A stretch of 64,000 bases of DNA, taken from the NCBI RefSeq assembly GCF_900230185.1, contig NZ_OCSR01000001.1, forward strand, positions 310,001 to 374,000. Reading direction: 5' to 3'. Position 1 is the stretch's first letter. Each line of letters begins with the position of its first letter. The DNA is from Burkholderia sp. OK233 (GTDB lineage: Bacteria > Pseudomonadota > Gammaproteobacteria > Burkholderiales > Burkholderiaceae). Made by a program: the position numbers and the translations under genes. The notes below the pieces were generated by a model. That model worked only from the letters and a program-made list of their open reading frames with translations. It had not been told where the DNA came from and did no database searches. Of the stretch, positions 16,471 through 25,937 are shown piece by piece.

Positions 16471-17241
16471 GGTTGTGTTGCCGGTTCGTAGAATTGATCG
16501 GCGACGGACGGATGGGTTCCGCGAGCACACTTCATCTGTCCTCTAGTGATCATGTGGATCACTTCGATGCCGCCCAGCAAGATCCGGGCACAGCGAAACG
16601 TTTTAAATCCCAGCATGGGCCGAGTGCGTCGCTTGATCGCCCGATGGTCCTGTTCGACAAGGTTGTCGAGATATTTGGGCTGGCGGATCTTGATAGGCGT
16701 TTCACGATCAACATTGATGGCTTCGAGCGCGGCGAGATTGGCACCGCTTTTGTCGATGGTCACCGTCTCGGGAACACCATTCTGAGTGATTGATTTCTCA
16801 AAGTAACGCCGCGCTGCAGTCTTGTCCCGATGGGCGCGCAGCAGAAAGTTGATAGTGTTTCGGTTCTTGTCGACGGCCCGATAGAGATACTTCCATTCGC
16901 CCTTGACGCGGATGTACGCCTCGTCCATTCGCCAGCTCTTTCCAACTGGCTGCTTGCGACGGCGAAACGCTTTCTCCAGTACCGGGGCAACAGCTTGAGC
17001 GCCCAGCGATGGAGGGTCGAATGATCGACCGAAGTCCCGCGTTCGGCCATCATTTCTTCAAGATGACCCAGACTCAGCGGATACGCGATGTACCAGCGCA
17101 CCTACGTCAGAATCACCTCCAGCGGATAGTGCAAGCGTTTCAGTACCTTGGCCAACGCCGGGTTCAACGTCTTCATCGATTCTCTCATCAGCCACTTTGT
17201 ATCGCCGGAATACCATCGTCAATCTCTTACTGCAACACAGC
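16471..17241 (-). mobile_element. IS6-family element, full length but with a nonsense codon
   Basis: 771 bp with matching ends (GGTTGTGTTGC at the left, GCAACACAGC at the right). The transposase frame starts at about 17176 (MKTLNP) and carries the same TAG after VILT, and the same frameshift near 16928, as the copy at 11433-12128; the catalytic part MDEAYIRVKGEWKYLYRAVD, LDNLVEQDHRAIKRRTRPML and MITRGQMK is intact in sequence. The two copies differ at only a few positions, so the defect predates the duplication. Confidence 0.85.
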
Positions 17242-17417
17242 CTTTATTATCATAAAGCTGAAGCGAGATTTTCAATCAAGCGATTTTTAATTTTCACTCT
17301 AAGCGAAACAAATCCCGCAATACCGAGACGGCCAGCTCAGAAACTGCAAATGGCAGCATATCAGACTGCGAAAATTTGAAATTCACAGCAAAGAACGGCT
17401 ATACGCCAACTAAAAGA

Positions 17418-18308
17418 TTAGTCTTCGCTCTGTTCGAATTCAGTTAATGGCGCGTCAAAAAATGAGACCAGCATGGCTGTGAGGGCAATTCGCGCATGGG
17501 ATTTCCGTTCAACAAGTGACACTGGCCGATCAAAATTCGGCAGCCGCACGACGTTAAGATTTGCACTTTTGTGCCAGCTTGCACCACGGATCAGTGGGAC
17601 AATCGATACACCCAATCCTTGACTGACAAGAGCCGCAATTGCATCAAGCGAATTGAGCTCCATAGATGGGCGTGTCAAAACCGCACGCTTTATCCTAAAT
17701 TCGTCAATGAGTCGCCCCGCCCACGTGCTTCGATCAAAGGCAATATAGGGAATCGGAGACGCCAGCGCCTCGGCAACGTCGTCGTACGGCGCTTCTGCCG
17801 GCGTAATCAAGACGAACGGTTCGCTATAAAGATGATGGATGCTCAGATTGGTCGGAAACTGTTCGGGTGGTTGCGTTACAATTGCCGCATCAAGCGATCC
17901 TGCGTCCACCATTTCCACTAAATCACTCGAAATGCTTGCAATAATCTTGATCTCAAGATTTGGATTTGCAAGCGTCATCTTTCTGAGCAAACGCGGCAGC
18001 ACGCCTGTAAGGGCGCTATTAATCACGCCAAGAGTCAACACGCCACCTAAGGCGCCACCATCCCGAAGCGCCTTCATTTCCTCGTAGATGGCAACCATTT
18101 GCTCAGCAAGCCGCACTAGCTGGAAACCCGCCGGAGTGAATTCAAGCGAGCGCTTTGTGCGGATGAACAGGCTCAGTCCGAGCTCCTCCTCGACATTCTT
18201 GAGCTGCACGCTGACTGCCGCCTGCGACAAATGGACCTTCTCAGCGGCTGCCACAATCGTACCATAACGATGTAGGGCAAGAAACGAGTGTAGAGAACGT
18301 ATGAGCAT
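17418..18308 (-). CDS. LysR-family transcriptional regulator
   Basis: 296 aa. The winged helix-turn-helix is at 1-60 (MLIRSLHSFLALHRYGTIVA, AAEKVHLSQAAVSVQLKNVE, ELGLSLFIRTKRSLEFTPAG), followed by the periplasmic-binding-like effector domain (GVLTLGVINSALTGVLPRLL, LDAAIVTQPP, LDAIAALVSQGLGVSIVPLI). It is transcribed towards the IS6 copy and lies about 2 kb from acdA, with IS remnants between. It is the closest complete regulator to the organosulfur genes and could control them, but the sequence does not show this directly. Confidence 0.9.
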   Translation of the reverse strand: MLIRSLHSFLALHRYGTIVAAAEKVHLSQAAVSVQLKNVEEELGLSLFIRTKRSLEFTPAGFQLVRLAEQMVAIYEEMKALRDGGALGGVLTLGVINSALTGVLPRLLRKMTLANPNLEIKIIASISSDLVEMVDAGSLDAAIVTQPPEQFPTNLSIHHLYSEPFVLITPAEAPYDDVAEALASPIPYIAFDRSTWAGRLIDEFRIKRAVLTRPSMELNSLDAIAALVSQGLGVSIVPLIRGASWHKSANLNVVRLPNFDRPVSLVERKSHARIALTAMLVSFFDAPLTEFEQSED

Positions 18309-18469
18309 TGTTTATTGATGTGCTTTAGCAGGCTGCGGGAATACTCGACGTCACGGATGGTTATTCATATGGCACGTCGAGTTGACTCAGTTTTTCCAAT
18401 TGCGCTGGAATTTTTGTGCAATTTCTCGTGTTTTGGGTCTGTTTCGGGCGGCCGTTAACCGAATTCCGC

Positions 18470-19577
18470 TCATCGCGCCCCCTGCGGACGGATTTGCCCC
18501 AAAGTGCCCATGCGGACCAGGTTGTACGCTGCCATCGTCAGCACAAACATCTGATCCACTTTCTTCAACCTCCGCACCATCACCTGACGCATGCGACCAA
18601 CTGTCTTGGCCCAGCCGAAGCCTTGTTCGATCAGTTTGCGCTTTTGCTGCGAGACGGCATAGCCTTCGCTTTGGGCAATCGCCTTCGGTACCGCCGAATG
18701 GCGTCCTGAATTGCTCTGCGCCACATGCGGCGCGACATTCATGTCCGCACAGGCTTCAACGAATTCCTGGGCGTCATAGCCCTTGTCAGCTCCGGGCATG
18801 ATCTCGCGCGCCGGGTCATCGAGCGCCTGCCTGGCATCGTTAATCATGGCCTTGGCAGCTTCGCGCTCGGCATAACCATCAGCGATCGTCACCACGGCAT
18901 TGGCCACCAGGCCGTGGCGGTTGTCGCTCAAGGTATGACCCACGTACCGCAATTCACTGGCCGTGCCACCTTTGCGATAGAGTCGTGCATCAACATCGGT
19001 CTTCGACTCATGGGTGTCGTTGCTGCGCTTCTCGCCCTTGAAGTTGCCCCCATCGCCGTTGGCCTGGTCGTCATCGTCACGGCGCACAAAGCTCTTATGG
19101 CCGGCCCAGGCCTGGATCCACGAACGGTCGACGCTGAAGTGTTCGCCTGATAGCCAAGCCTTCTGCTGTGCAATGGCCAACACCTTATTGAAGAACTCGA
19201 TGACCGCGTCATGCTTAATCAGCCGTTCCCCGGTTCTTGGTGAACACGGTCGGCACCCGCACGCTATCGTCCATCGACAGCCCAATGAACCACCGGAACA
19301 GCAGGTTACATTGGACCTACTCCATCAGCTGCACCTCGGAGCGCGCGCTGTACAGCACCTGCGACAACATCGCCCGCAGCAATTTCTCCGGCGCTACGCT
19401 CGGCCGGCCGCTTTTGACGTCAGCTTCATACACGCCGGCAAACAAGCTGTTCATCTTCGACAACGCAGCGTTGGCCATCTTGCGAATCGCGCGCAGCGGG
19501 TGATCCGCTGGAGCGAAGTCTTCCAGCTTGCGCAGGGTGAACAAACTCTCGGTGAAGGTGTCGGCGCCGCGCATCAT
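18470..19577 (-). pseudogene. Decayed IS5-family transposase
   Basis: Homologous to the intact copy at 8437-9546 but diverged (TESLFTLRKLEDFAPADHPLRAI versus TESMFTVLKLDDFVPKDHPLRPI). The frame meets TAG after VQLME at 19317 and shifts near 19240, where FTKNRG is followed by ERLIKHDAVIEF in another frame. The catalytic domain to 18470 (HFSVDRSWIQAWAGHKSF, PGADKGYDAQEF, LIEQGFGWAKTVGRMRQ) is readable. Not functional. Confidence 0.88.
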
Positions 19578-19807
19578 TTCTCAGAGTAGTGGTTTCCTCA
19601 GCATAACGTTTCGACCGACTCATCCGCTGACTTGCTGTCGTCGGTATTTCCGCTGCCTGCCAGGTTCAAGGAACTCAAAGCTGATGGTTGCCAAAGTGGG
19701 GATGTCGTGTGGCCTGGCGAGGCAAGTATCGCCGGAAACCGGCCGGCACGACGCTAAAAACAAGTCCGATGTGCAATTCACGAAGGTGATCGAACGTACG
19801 AGTACTT

Positions 19808-20125
19808 TTACGCTATCTGACAATCTGTGTCTCGGCTCAGGTACATGTGCATACTTTCTTCGTACTGCTCAGTCACTTCTCGCCAAAAAACACCAGAGTT
19901 CTCACGACACCACTCGCGCCATACGCCATAGACGTCAGCGGAGACGTTGCCGACGTCTACGCTATGGAAGCGCTCCCCGCCATATGTGTCGAACTGCATC
20001 CGGTCTTCGTTGATATCTACGATCATTCCCGCGATTCGACTTCGCCCGGTTGCTTCGTCACATCCTAGGAGATAGCGCTCGCCAAATCCCGATTCCATCA
20101 CCATCCAACATGTAAGACGAATCAA
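19808..20125 (-). CDS. Hypothetical protein
   Basis: 105-aa frame, perhaps starting at the second methionine (MVMESGFGERYLLGCDEATG). Acidic and aromatic-rich, with AGMIVDINEDRMQFDTYGGE and DVYGVWREWCRENSGVFWREV. No domain recognised. Flanked by an IS5 remnant and an unassigned stretch before acdA; coding status is uncertain. Confidence 0.4.
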   Translation of the reverse strand: MIRLTCWMVMESGFGERYLLGCDEATGRSRIAGMIVDINEDRMQFDTYGGERFHSVDVGNVSADVYGVWREWCRENSGVFWREVTEQYEESMHMYLSRDTDCQIA

Positions 20126-20385
20126 TTCGCGTCTCCCAGATGCGTCGCCGTTTATACCAATACCACCACGGGCGCAAAGCGCTCACAGAAACAAACCTTA
20201 CGGAAACGTCCTATCCCTTTGGGTGCCCGCGGCAGCCACTTCGTGCTTTGACACAAAGAAGATGCTCAATACGCAAGTGGCATGGACGCGCCGGCCGCAG
20301 CTTGCGAACGCCGTGACGCTGCTCAATGTAGAGGTTTGTCACGGCAGATTTCCGTAATTCCTCCCTGTGTCGACACCCGACAACA
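20126..20385. other. Short gap downstream of acdA
   Basis: About 260 bp with no recognisable gene or strong terminator. Confidence 0.4.
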
Positions 20386-21573
20386 TTACTTTACGATATA
20401 CCCATTGCGCGTCTGAGGAAGCTTCATCCCCAGAATGCTGCTGGCTACTTGCGTCCGAAGAATTTGCGCGCTGCCACCTGCAATCGTAAACATGCGCGCA
20501 TCGCGCACGTGGCGCTCCATCGCGTTATGCCGTCCATAGCCCGACGAACCATAAATCTGCAGCGAATCGTTCGTAACCTTATTTGCCGTTTCCGCTGCGA
20601 AGATCTTCGCCCGTGCGGCCATGGCGATATCCACAAATGATTCTCCGCTGCACGAAGCTGCATGAAGCAGCAGACGCGCGGCCTCGAGCTGGATAGACAT
20701 GTCACTCATCATCCACTGCAGCCCTTGGAACTCGGCGATCGGACGCCCGAACTGTTCGCGATCTTTCGCATATGCTACGGCTTCTTCAAACGCCCCCTGC
20801 GCAATACCTAGGGCGACCGTACCAGCACCCACACGTTGGGCGTTGTATGCGTTCATGAGAGAAGCAAACCCCTTCTTCAACCCACCGGGGGGCACGACCA
20901 ACATGGATTTGTGGATCTTCAAATCGCAGAAGTCAAGATGGGTCTCCGGAATACCCCGAACCCCCATCGCATAGAGTCGGCGACCAACAATAAGGCCCTC
21001 CGGAGGGTTCCCTTCGCGCATACAAATAAAGGCACCGATGCCCTGATCGATACCGTCGTCAAAAACTCGAGCGAAAATGAGGTGAAGTCTCGAAACACCA
21101 CCACCAGTGATCCAGTATTTCTCTCCATTGAGGAAATAGTGGTCTCCCTTCCGGTCCGCTCTAGTGGTCATCTCGCTAGCAGCACTCCCTGCGTTAGGTT
21201 CCGAAATGCAGATTGCAGGCTTGTCGCCGCTAAGGACCGCAGCCGCAGCGATCTTTTTTTGCTCATCGGTCCCATAGCACATAATCGCACCGATAGCGCC
21301 CATGTTTGCCTCTACGGTAATGCGTCCCATAGTGGCACATGCTTTCGCCATCTCTTCAATCACGATAACCGTGTCGTGGTAACTACGCCCCTGGCCGCCG
21401 TACTCCGTGGGAATAGTCATTCCCATGAATCCTTCTGACAGCAAGCGGTCGACGTTACCTACCGGATAGGCTTCCGTGACGTCGGTGTTAGCAGCAGACG
21501 GCGCGAATGCGCTCGTTGCAAGTTCCCTAGCTTTCAGTTGCAGATCTTTCTGCGCAGTAGTCAACCTGTACAT
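20386..21573 (-). CDS. acdA: Acyl-CoA dehydrogenase superfamily desulfinase, probable 3-sulfinopropionyl-CoA desulfinase
   Basis: 395 aa from ATG 21573 (MYRLTTAQKDLQLKARELAT), preceded by GAGAGG. The flavin acyl-CoA dehydrogenase fold is clear (CISEPNAGSAASEMTTRA, YFLNGEKYWITGG, DREQFGRPIAEFQGLQWMMSD). The usual catalytic Glu is absent at both known places: the YEGT position reads AGGS (Gly366), and the helix-G position reads NAQR (Gln246). Arg84 and Gln246 are, as I recall, the functional residues of Advenella AcdA, which removes sulfite from 3-sulfinopropionyl-CoA to give propionyl-CoA; both fall at the same numbers here. The neighbouring thiol dioxygenase, disulfide reductase and class III CoA-transferase complete that pathway. 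Confidence 0.85.
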   Translation of the reverse strand: MYRLTTAQKDLQLKARELATSAFAPSAANTDVTEAYPVGNVDRLLSEGFMGMTIPTEYGGQGRSYHDTVIVIEEMAKACATMGRITVEANMGAIGAIMCYGTDEQKKIAAAAVLSGDKPAICISEPNAGSAASEMTTRADRKGDHYFLNGEKYWITGGGVSRLHLIFARVFDDGIDQGIGAFICMREGNPPEGLIVGRRLYAMGVRGIPETHLDFCDLKIHKSMLVVPPGGLKKGFASLMNAYNAQRVGAGTVALGIAQGAFEEAVAYAKDREQFGRPIAEFQGLQWMMSDMSIQLEAARLLLHAASCSGESFVDIAMAARAKIFAAETANKVTNDSLQIYGSSGYGRHNAMERHVRDARMFTIAGGSAQILRTQVASSILGMKLPQTRNGYIVK

Positions 21574-21956
21574 GATTTTTCCTCTCACTTGTTATGAATT
21601 GAACAACCAGTCTTTGAGAATCTCTTGCGGACGCACAACAAACCCCGGCGGTCGGAAACGCGAGGCTGCGGATTTTTAGGATGCCATGACTCTGTTTTGG
21701 AATATGCGAGAGCGGCGGGATAGCTATATTATCTCCGGACTTTCCAAAAACGCTTCACTACCATGAACCAGACACCGAAATACAATCAATCATTTAATAA
21801 ACTTTTCTATATTTCGGAAGTGCAGCACAAGAACACCGAACTAGCTATTCGCTCACCGTTTCATATGCTCTAAGTTCTCGATCTCCAGCCGGTAAGCTGC
21901 CCGAGCACACGCGAAGGCAGCAGTTTTTCACGAAATTGCCGTCGAGCCATTCTTTA
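21574..21956. other. Promoter region of acdA
   Basis: About 380 bp AT-rich DNA between mdo and acdA. It contains ACTCTGTTTT (near 21689), also found upstream of the CoA-transferase genes at 28747. No gene seen. The distance suggests acdA has its own promoter. Confidence 0.45.
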
Positions 21957-22526
21957 CTACCGGGCAGTGACATTCGTATAACCTGACACGAAATCCTTCA
22001 CATTGCCGTTTGTCTCGTCGTATACGTGCCGACGAATCTTGCCGATGTTGCCACCATATGCGTGGATGCTAATCGATACCTTATCTTGGTAGCCATTGGA
22101 TACACGGTGGATATCGCCGAGTGTGGGTGAAACGCAATCAACCTGCCCCGGACGCAAGTCCTCGACACCAAGTAATTTCATCGGGTTACCATCGCCCTGC
22201 GGCATAAATCGTTCGGATCGCTCCATTCCTCTCAACATGCCAATCAGCGCCCATACCGTGTGGTCATGAATAGGCGTCGTCTGTCCGGGCCCCCAGACGA
22301 AACTAACGACAGAGAATCTGTCCTTCGGATCGGCGTACATAAGATATTGCGCATAGTACTGCGGATGGGGCTGCGCAAATTCCTCGGGCAACCAATCATC
22401 TCGAAAGATAAGATTGCCAAGAAGCTTTCCCCCCATTTCAAGAATACGGGGCTCGTCCTGAACTCCCACGTCCAAGACACGGGTCATTCCCTCTACAAAT
22501 TCGTTGAATACTGCGGGAAGAGCCAT
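21957..22526 (-). CDS. mdo: Thiol dioxygenase (3-mercaptopropionate dioxygenase type)
   Basis: 189 aa from ATG 22526 (MALPAVFNEFVEGMTRVLDV), chosen because AAGGAGA precedes it; longer frames lack this. A cupin of the cysteine dioxygenase family: the iron-binding His87 and His89 lie in GPGQTTPIHDHTVWALIGML, the third His140 in GDIHRVSN, and a Ser-x-His-x-Tyr-type segment SISIHAYGGN is present. The enzyme would add O2 to a thiol carboxylate to give a sulfinate. Its place between the disulfide reductase and AcdA genes favours 3-mercaptopropionate over cysteine. Confidence 0.85.
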   Translation of the reverse strand: MALPAVFNEFVEGMTRVLDVGVQDEPRILEMGGKLLGNLIFRDDWLPEEFAQPHPQYYAQYLMYADPKDRFSVVSFVWGPGQTTPIHDHTVWALIGMLRGMERSERFMPQGDGNPMKLLGVEDLRPGQVDCVSPTLGDIHRVSNGYQDKVSISIHAYGGNIGKIRRHVYDETNGNVKDFVSGYTNVTAR

Positions 22527-22684
22527 CTCAAGTCTCCTTAAGTTTGCTGGTAAAAATTCTCGTGGCACCCTAACATTCAGAACGAAGTGCCGTGCCAGCC
22601 AAGTAAATTGCAACGTAAAGAAACAGTACGCCTTTAACCATACGTCACGAGCGGCCGCCATCAAGGTGATCCTAGGCGATGCAT

Positions 22685-24046
22685 TTATGGCCCAAGATTC
22701 TTTCGAGCAGGTTCTCGCATTAAAACAAATTCCTCCGCGGACGTCGGATGCAGTGCCATCGTTCGATCAAAATCGCTTTTCCTGATTTCCGCGGTCACCG
22801 ATACAGCGAGCGCTTGGATGATCTCCGGTGCGTCAGTGCCCACCATATGAATGCCCAGTACGCGATCCGTATTGCCGTCAACTATCATCTTCATGTAAGT
22901 ACGTTCCTGGCTGCCAACGAATGCGGTGCGCATTGGACGGAAACGTGCTTCATAAATGTCAACCGGCCCGATTGAGGAGGCATGTGCTTCGGTTAGACCC
23001 ACACAAGCGGCAGGTGGGTCACTGAAGACTGCGCTCGCGATGAGACGATGGTCAACCTCAGTTGGGCGACCGCCGAATTCGGTGTCCGCGAAGGCCCGGC
23101 CTTCGGCAATTGCCACCGGAGTCAGATTTGCACGATTGGTTACGTCGCCGATTGCCCAGACTCCGCTAGCGGTTGTGCGGCTCTGGTTGTCGACGATGGC
23201 GGCGCCCTTCTCGTCTATCTGGACGCCTACACTAGCTAAACCAAGCGACTCGATACATGGCGTACGGCCAGTGGCGTTCAAAACGCCTTCCGCATGCAAT
23301 GGTTCACCGTTGCCTCGGTACAGAATGAATCCGTTTGACGTCCGCTCGATTGATTGCATCTGTGACGCGGCCACCAGATTTACGCCGCGAGCTTTTAGTC
23401 CTTCGGCGATACTGGTCCGAAGATCGTCGTCGAAACCGCGCAGTGGGAGGCGAGCACGAAACGCCATTGTCACCCGCACGCCGAGATCAGCCAGAATGCT
23501 CGCGAACTCGACCGCGATATATCCACCACCAATCACGAGGAGCGACGACGGCAGTCTCCGCAGATCCAGTATGTCATCCGAAGTCCACGCATTTGCCAAC
23601 CCTGGTAACGCGGTGTGTGTGCTTGAACTGCCCGTGGCAATCAGGATTCGTTTCGCACGCAGCGTATGGCTACCCACGGCTACAGAATTTGCGCCTATGA
23701 TTCGAGCGCGTCCGATCCGCACTTCGACGCCCGAATCGGCAAGCATCTCCACATAAATCTGCTCCAATCGTTCCAGCTCACGCTTTTTCGCATCGGCCCA
23801 GTCATCCATCTGGAAACGCCCGGAGACTGCGCTCCAGCCGTAGCCGCTTGCTTCAGCGATAGAACGCGAAAAGGACGCCGCATACATCATCAGTTTCTTG
23901 GGAACGCATCCGCGAAGCACACACGTACCGCCGATCCGGGAAGCTTCGAGCAGCAGGACCTTGGCTCCGTAGGACGCCGCGCGTCGTGCGGCCGCAATTC
24001 CGCCGGAGCCCCCACCTATCACTATAAGATCAAACTCTACAGACAT
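22685..24046 (-). CDS. FAD pyridine-nucleotide disulfide reductase (glutathione reductase-like)
   Basis: 453 aa, class I flavin disulfide reductase. FAD-binding motif IVIGGGSGGIAAARRAASYG at the N-terminus; redox-active Cys42 and Cys47 in GGTCVLRGCVPKK; NAD(P) domain VIGGGYIAVEFASILADLG; FAD motif GVWAIGDVTNRANLTPVAI; C-terminal dimer active site LHPTSAEEFV with the catalytic His-Glu. The second-domain context (TMAFRARLPLRGFDDDLR) has Arg residues typical of NADPH-using glutathione reductases. In this cluster it probably reduces an organic disulfide such as dithiodipropionate or homocystine to the thiol used by the dioxygenase. Confidence 0.85.
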   Translation of the reverse strand: MSVEFDLIVIGGGSGGIAAARRAASYGAKVLLLEASRIGGTCVLRGCVPKKLMMYAASFSRSIAEASGYGWSAVSGRFQMDDWADAKKRELERLEQIYVEMLADSGVEVRIGRARIIGANSVAVGSHTLRAKRILIATGSSSTHTALPGLANAWTSDDILDLRRLPSSLLVIGGGYIAVEFASILADLGVRVTMAFRARLPLRGFDDDLRTSIAEGLKARGVNLVAASQMQSIERTSNGFILYRGNGEPLHAEGVLNATGRTPCIESLGLASVGVQIDEKGAAIVDNQSRTTASGVWAIGDVTNRANLTPVAIAEGRAFADTEFGGRPTEVDHRLIASAVFSDPPAACVGLTEAHASSIGPVDIYEARFRPMRTAFVGSQERTYMKMIVDGNTDRVLGIHMVGTDAPEIIQALAVSVTAEIRKSDFDRTMALHPTSAEEFVLMREPARKNLGP

Positions 24047-24072
24047 AACCTTCCTCTACTTCAATGACGACA

Positions 24073-24693
24073 TCAGCTCGAGAACACCGACATACCTTTT
24101 TGGACAGCGGGACGTTGGCCCACTACCTCCCGCCACCGGCGCACGTTGGGATAATCTTTCCAGTCGATGCCGTGCTTTCCCGACGAAACTAGCCAGGGAT
24201 AGACAGCGATATCCGCAATTGAATACTCATCGGATGCAAGATAGACCCGTGAACTAAGAACGTGATCCAATACCCTATGGATGCGCCGCACTTCGGTGCC
24301 GAAACGCTCGATAGCGTATGGAATGGACTCCGCACATACGTGTCGAAAGTGATTTGATTGCCCAAACATGGGACCGACCGCACTCATCTGAAACATAAGC
24401 CACTGTATGGCTTCGTAACGACCGCGCAGATCCGTCGGGAGCAGGCGACCTGATTTTTCGCTCAGGTAGAGCAGAATCGCGCCAGACTCGAACACGGTTA
24501 TAGGTTGCCCGTTCGTATCGCAATCATCGACAAGCACCGGTATTTTCTGGTTTGGCGCAAATGAAGAAAATTCGGGCCGAGATTGGTCGCCTTCCCGGAT
24601 GTTGATCGGATGCAAACGATAATGGAGATTGCATTCCTCAAGCATTATGTGCACTTTGTGGCCATTAGGTGTAGGCCATGAGTAGAGTTGCAT
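24073..24693 (-). CDS. YfcG-like (nu-class) glutathione S-transferase / disulfide-bond oxidoreductase
   Basis: 206 aa from ATG 24693 (MQLYSWPTPNGHKVHIMLEE); an ATG one codon upstream is equally possible, and no clear ribosome-binding site decides. The N-terminal PTPNGHK motif and the glutathione-site Glu-Ser in TVFESGAILLYL match E. coli YfcG, which reduces disulfides with glutathione instead of conjugating it. C-terminal helical domain: SIADIAVYPWL, PNVRRWREVVGQRPAVQKG. It lies 26 bp upstream of the disulfide reductase gene on the same strand, so both probably reduce one organic disulfide substrate. Confidence 0.85.
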   Translation of the reverse strand: MQLYSWPTPNGHKVHIMLEECNLHYRLHPINIREGDQSRPEFSSFAPNQKIPVLVDDCDTNGQPITVFESGAILLYLSEKSGRLLPTDLRGRYEAIQWLMFQMSAVGPMFGQSNHFRHVCAESIPYAIERFGTEVRRIHRVLDHVLSSRVYLASDEYSIADIAVYPWLVSSGKHGIDWKDYPNVRRWREVVGQRPAVQKGMSVFSS

Positions 24694-25143
24694 CATGTCT
24701 GTATCGATTGTGTGATTGATCTGTAGATCAATCTTATATTTTAATATTTTTGAACTAAAGCGTATATTTTTAGACCTCAGCATCGGAAACATGGAACCTC
24801 GCGAAACGAATCCGATATCACGGAACTCAAGGAGTCGAGGTCGATTCGAGTGGCCGATGAACGATCGGTACGCGGCGCTGGTATCGGCGCAACGCACCAT
24901 GTGGCGTGTCGGAGTGTGATTTCCCTCTGGACATGGGCACGCCAAAAAGTATCGGCGTCTAGTGTCGAGTCCGTAGACAAACTTTCTGAGAGGGTGCGCT
25001 GGTCGACTGGCGGAACTACTGACATGCAGCGGTCGACTCGTCGGCTTTATTATTAGACTTTTTAACGGGTTGGGAGACCAACCCGTTTCGAAACGTCTCG
25101 TCTAGCCACAGACTGACGAAGTTACAATCATACGATCGACCCC
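24694..25143. other. AT-rich intergenic between RidA and GST genes
   Basis: About 450 bp, noticeably more AT-rich near 24700-24780 than the flanking genes. No supported gene; likely a promoter for the GST-reductase pair. Confidence 0.4.
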
Positions 25144-25494
25144 TTAGATCGCTGCAACTGCCGTGATCTCGAAAAGAATGCGGGGGTTAGCCATTTCGAC
25201 TCGACCGCAGCATCTCGCGGGGGGCTCATCGGTGTCGATCCAGGCATCCCAGACAGCGTTCATTGCGTTAAAGTCGTCCATTGACTTAATCCAGAGGGTG
25301 ACGGACAACAGCTTCGTTCGATTAGTGCCCGCGGCAGCGAGAAGTCGATCAACTTGCTCGAGCGCCTGTCGGGTCTGCGTAGTGATATCTTCATCCAGGT
25401 CGGTACCAATCTGGCCGCCGATATAGAGCGTGTTGCCATGCACCACCGCCCGGCTGCGGCGATGGTTGCGGTCGTGTCGAGTAATCTGCGACAT
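25144..25494 (-). CDS. RidA-family imine/enamine deaminase
   Basis: 116 aa. RidA (YjgF) pattern: AVVHGNTLYIGGQIGTDLDE, TRQALEQVDRLLAAAGTNRT, KLLSVTLWIKSMDDFNAMNA, and the active-site Arg in PPARCCGRVEMANP. RidA proteins hydrolyse reactive imines made by PLP enzymes and amino acid oxidases. An aminotransferase gene on the same strand 4 kb upstream gives a plausible source of such intermediates. Confidence 0.85.
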   Translation of the reverse strand: MSQITRHDRNHRRSRAVVHGNTLYIGGQIGTDLDEDITTQTRQALEQVDRLLAAAGTNRTKLLSVTLWIKSMDDFNAMNAVWDAWIDTDEPPARCCGRVEMANPRILFEITAVAAI

Positions 25495-25582
25495 GGGTGA
25501 GCCTCATCAAATTACGTTGCATGGATGTAAAGTACTACTAACTGCTACGTTCGTACCCTAAAAGTACGATCGTCGGGTGCTC

Positions 25583-25627
25583 AGCATCCGTCTGGTCCTA
25601 AAAATACTTCAGTTTTTAACGGATGCT
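25583..25627. promoter_or_regulatory. Nested inverted repeat between CaiB and RidA genes
   Basis: Perfect 9-bp arms AGCATCCGT and ACGGATGCT enclose a second, inner pair TAAAAA and TTTTTA. It lies about 90 bp upstream of the RidA start and 310 bp after the CaiB stop. It could be an operator or an attenuator-like hairpin. The arms resemble those of the dyad at 28972-29016. Confidence 0.45.
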
Positions 25628-25937
25628 ATCGTCGTCTGATACCTAAGAAAGATTGGTTGGCTTCGCTTTCCGGATAAACATCGGAATGCGGCGCATCCGT
25701 GTCGTTAGCCTCGCACGCGGCAAGACACCGTCGCCCTCGAGTAATGCGATCAAGAGTTGACCCTTTCGCGCCAAAAATGCCGCAAGAATATCGAGCGATC
25801 GCAACAGTGCCCGTGTCCAACCATTGTCGTCGCATCACTGCCATCTTCCAGGTACAGTGAAATTCAACTGGAAACGGGCGCGAAGCCGTCACGACGACGG
25901 AATCAACCATCGACCTTACTCAGGATTCGACCTTTAC
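25628..25937. other. Intergenic downstream of the CaiB gene
   Basis: About 310 bp with no supported gene. Confidence 0.4.

Noticed and set aside
21574..21956. Riboswitch or leader RNA upstream of acdA
   Set aside because: No conserved riboswitch core was recognised; the AT-rich DNA is more simply a promoter region.
24694..24945. Longer N-terminus for the glutathione S-transferase
   Set aside because: The extension has no GST homology and its codon use differs; the family starts at MQLYSWPTPNGHK.
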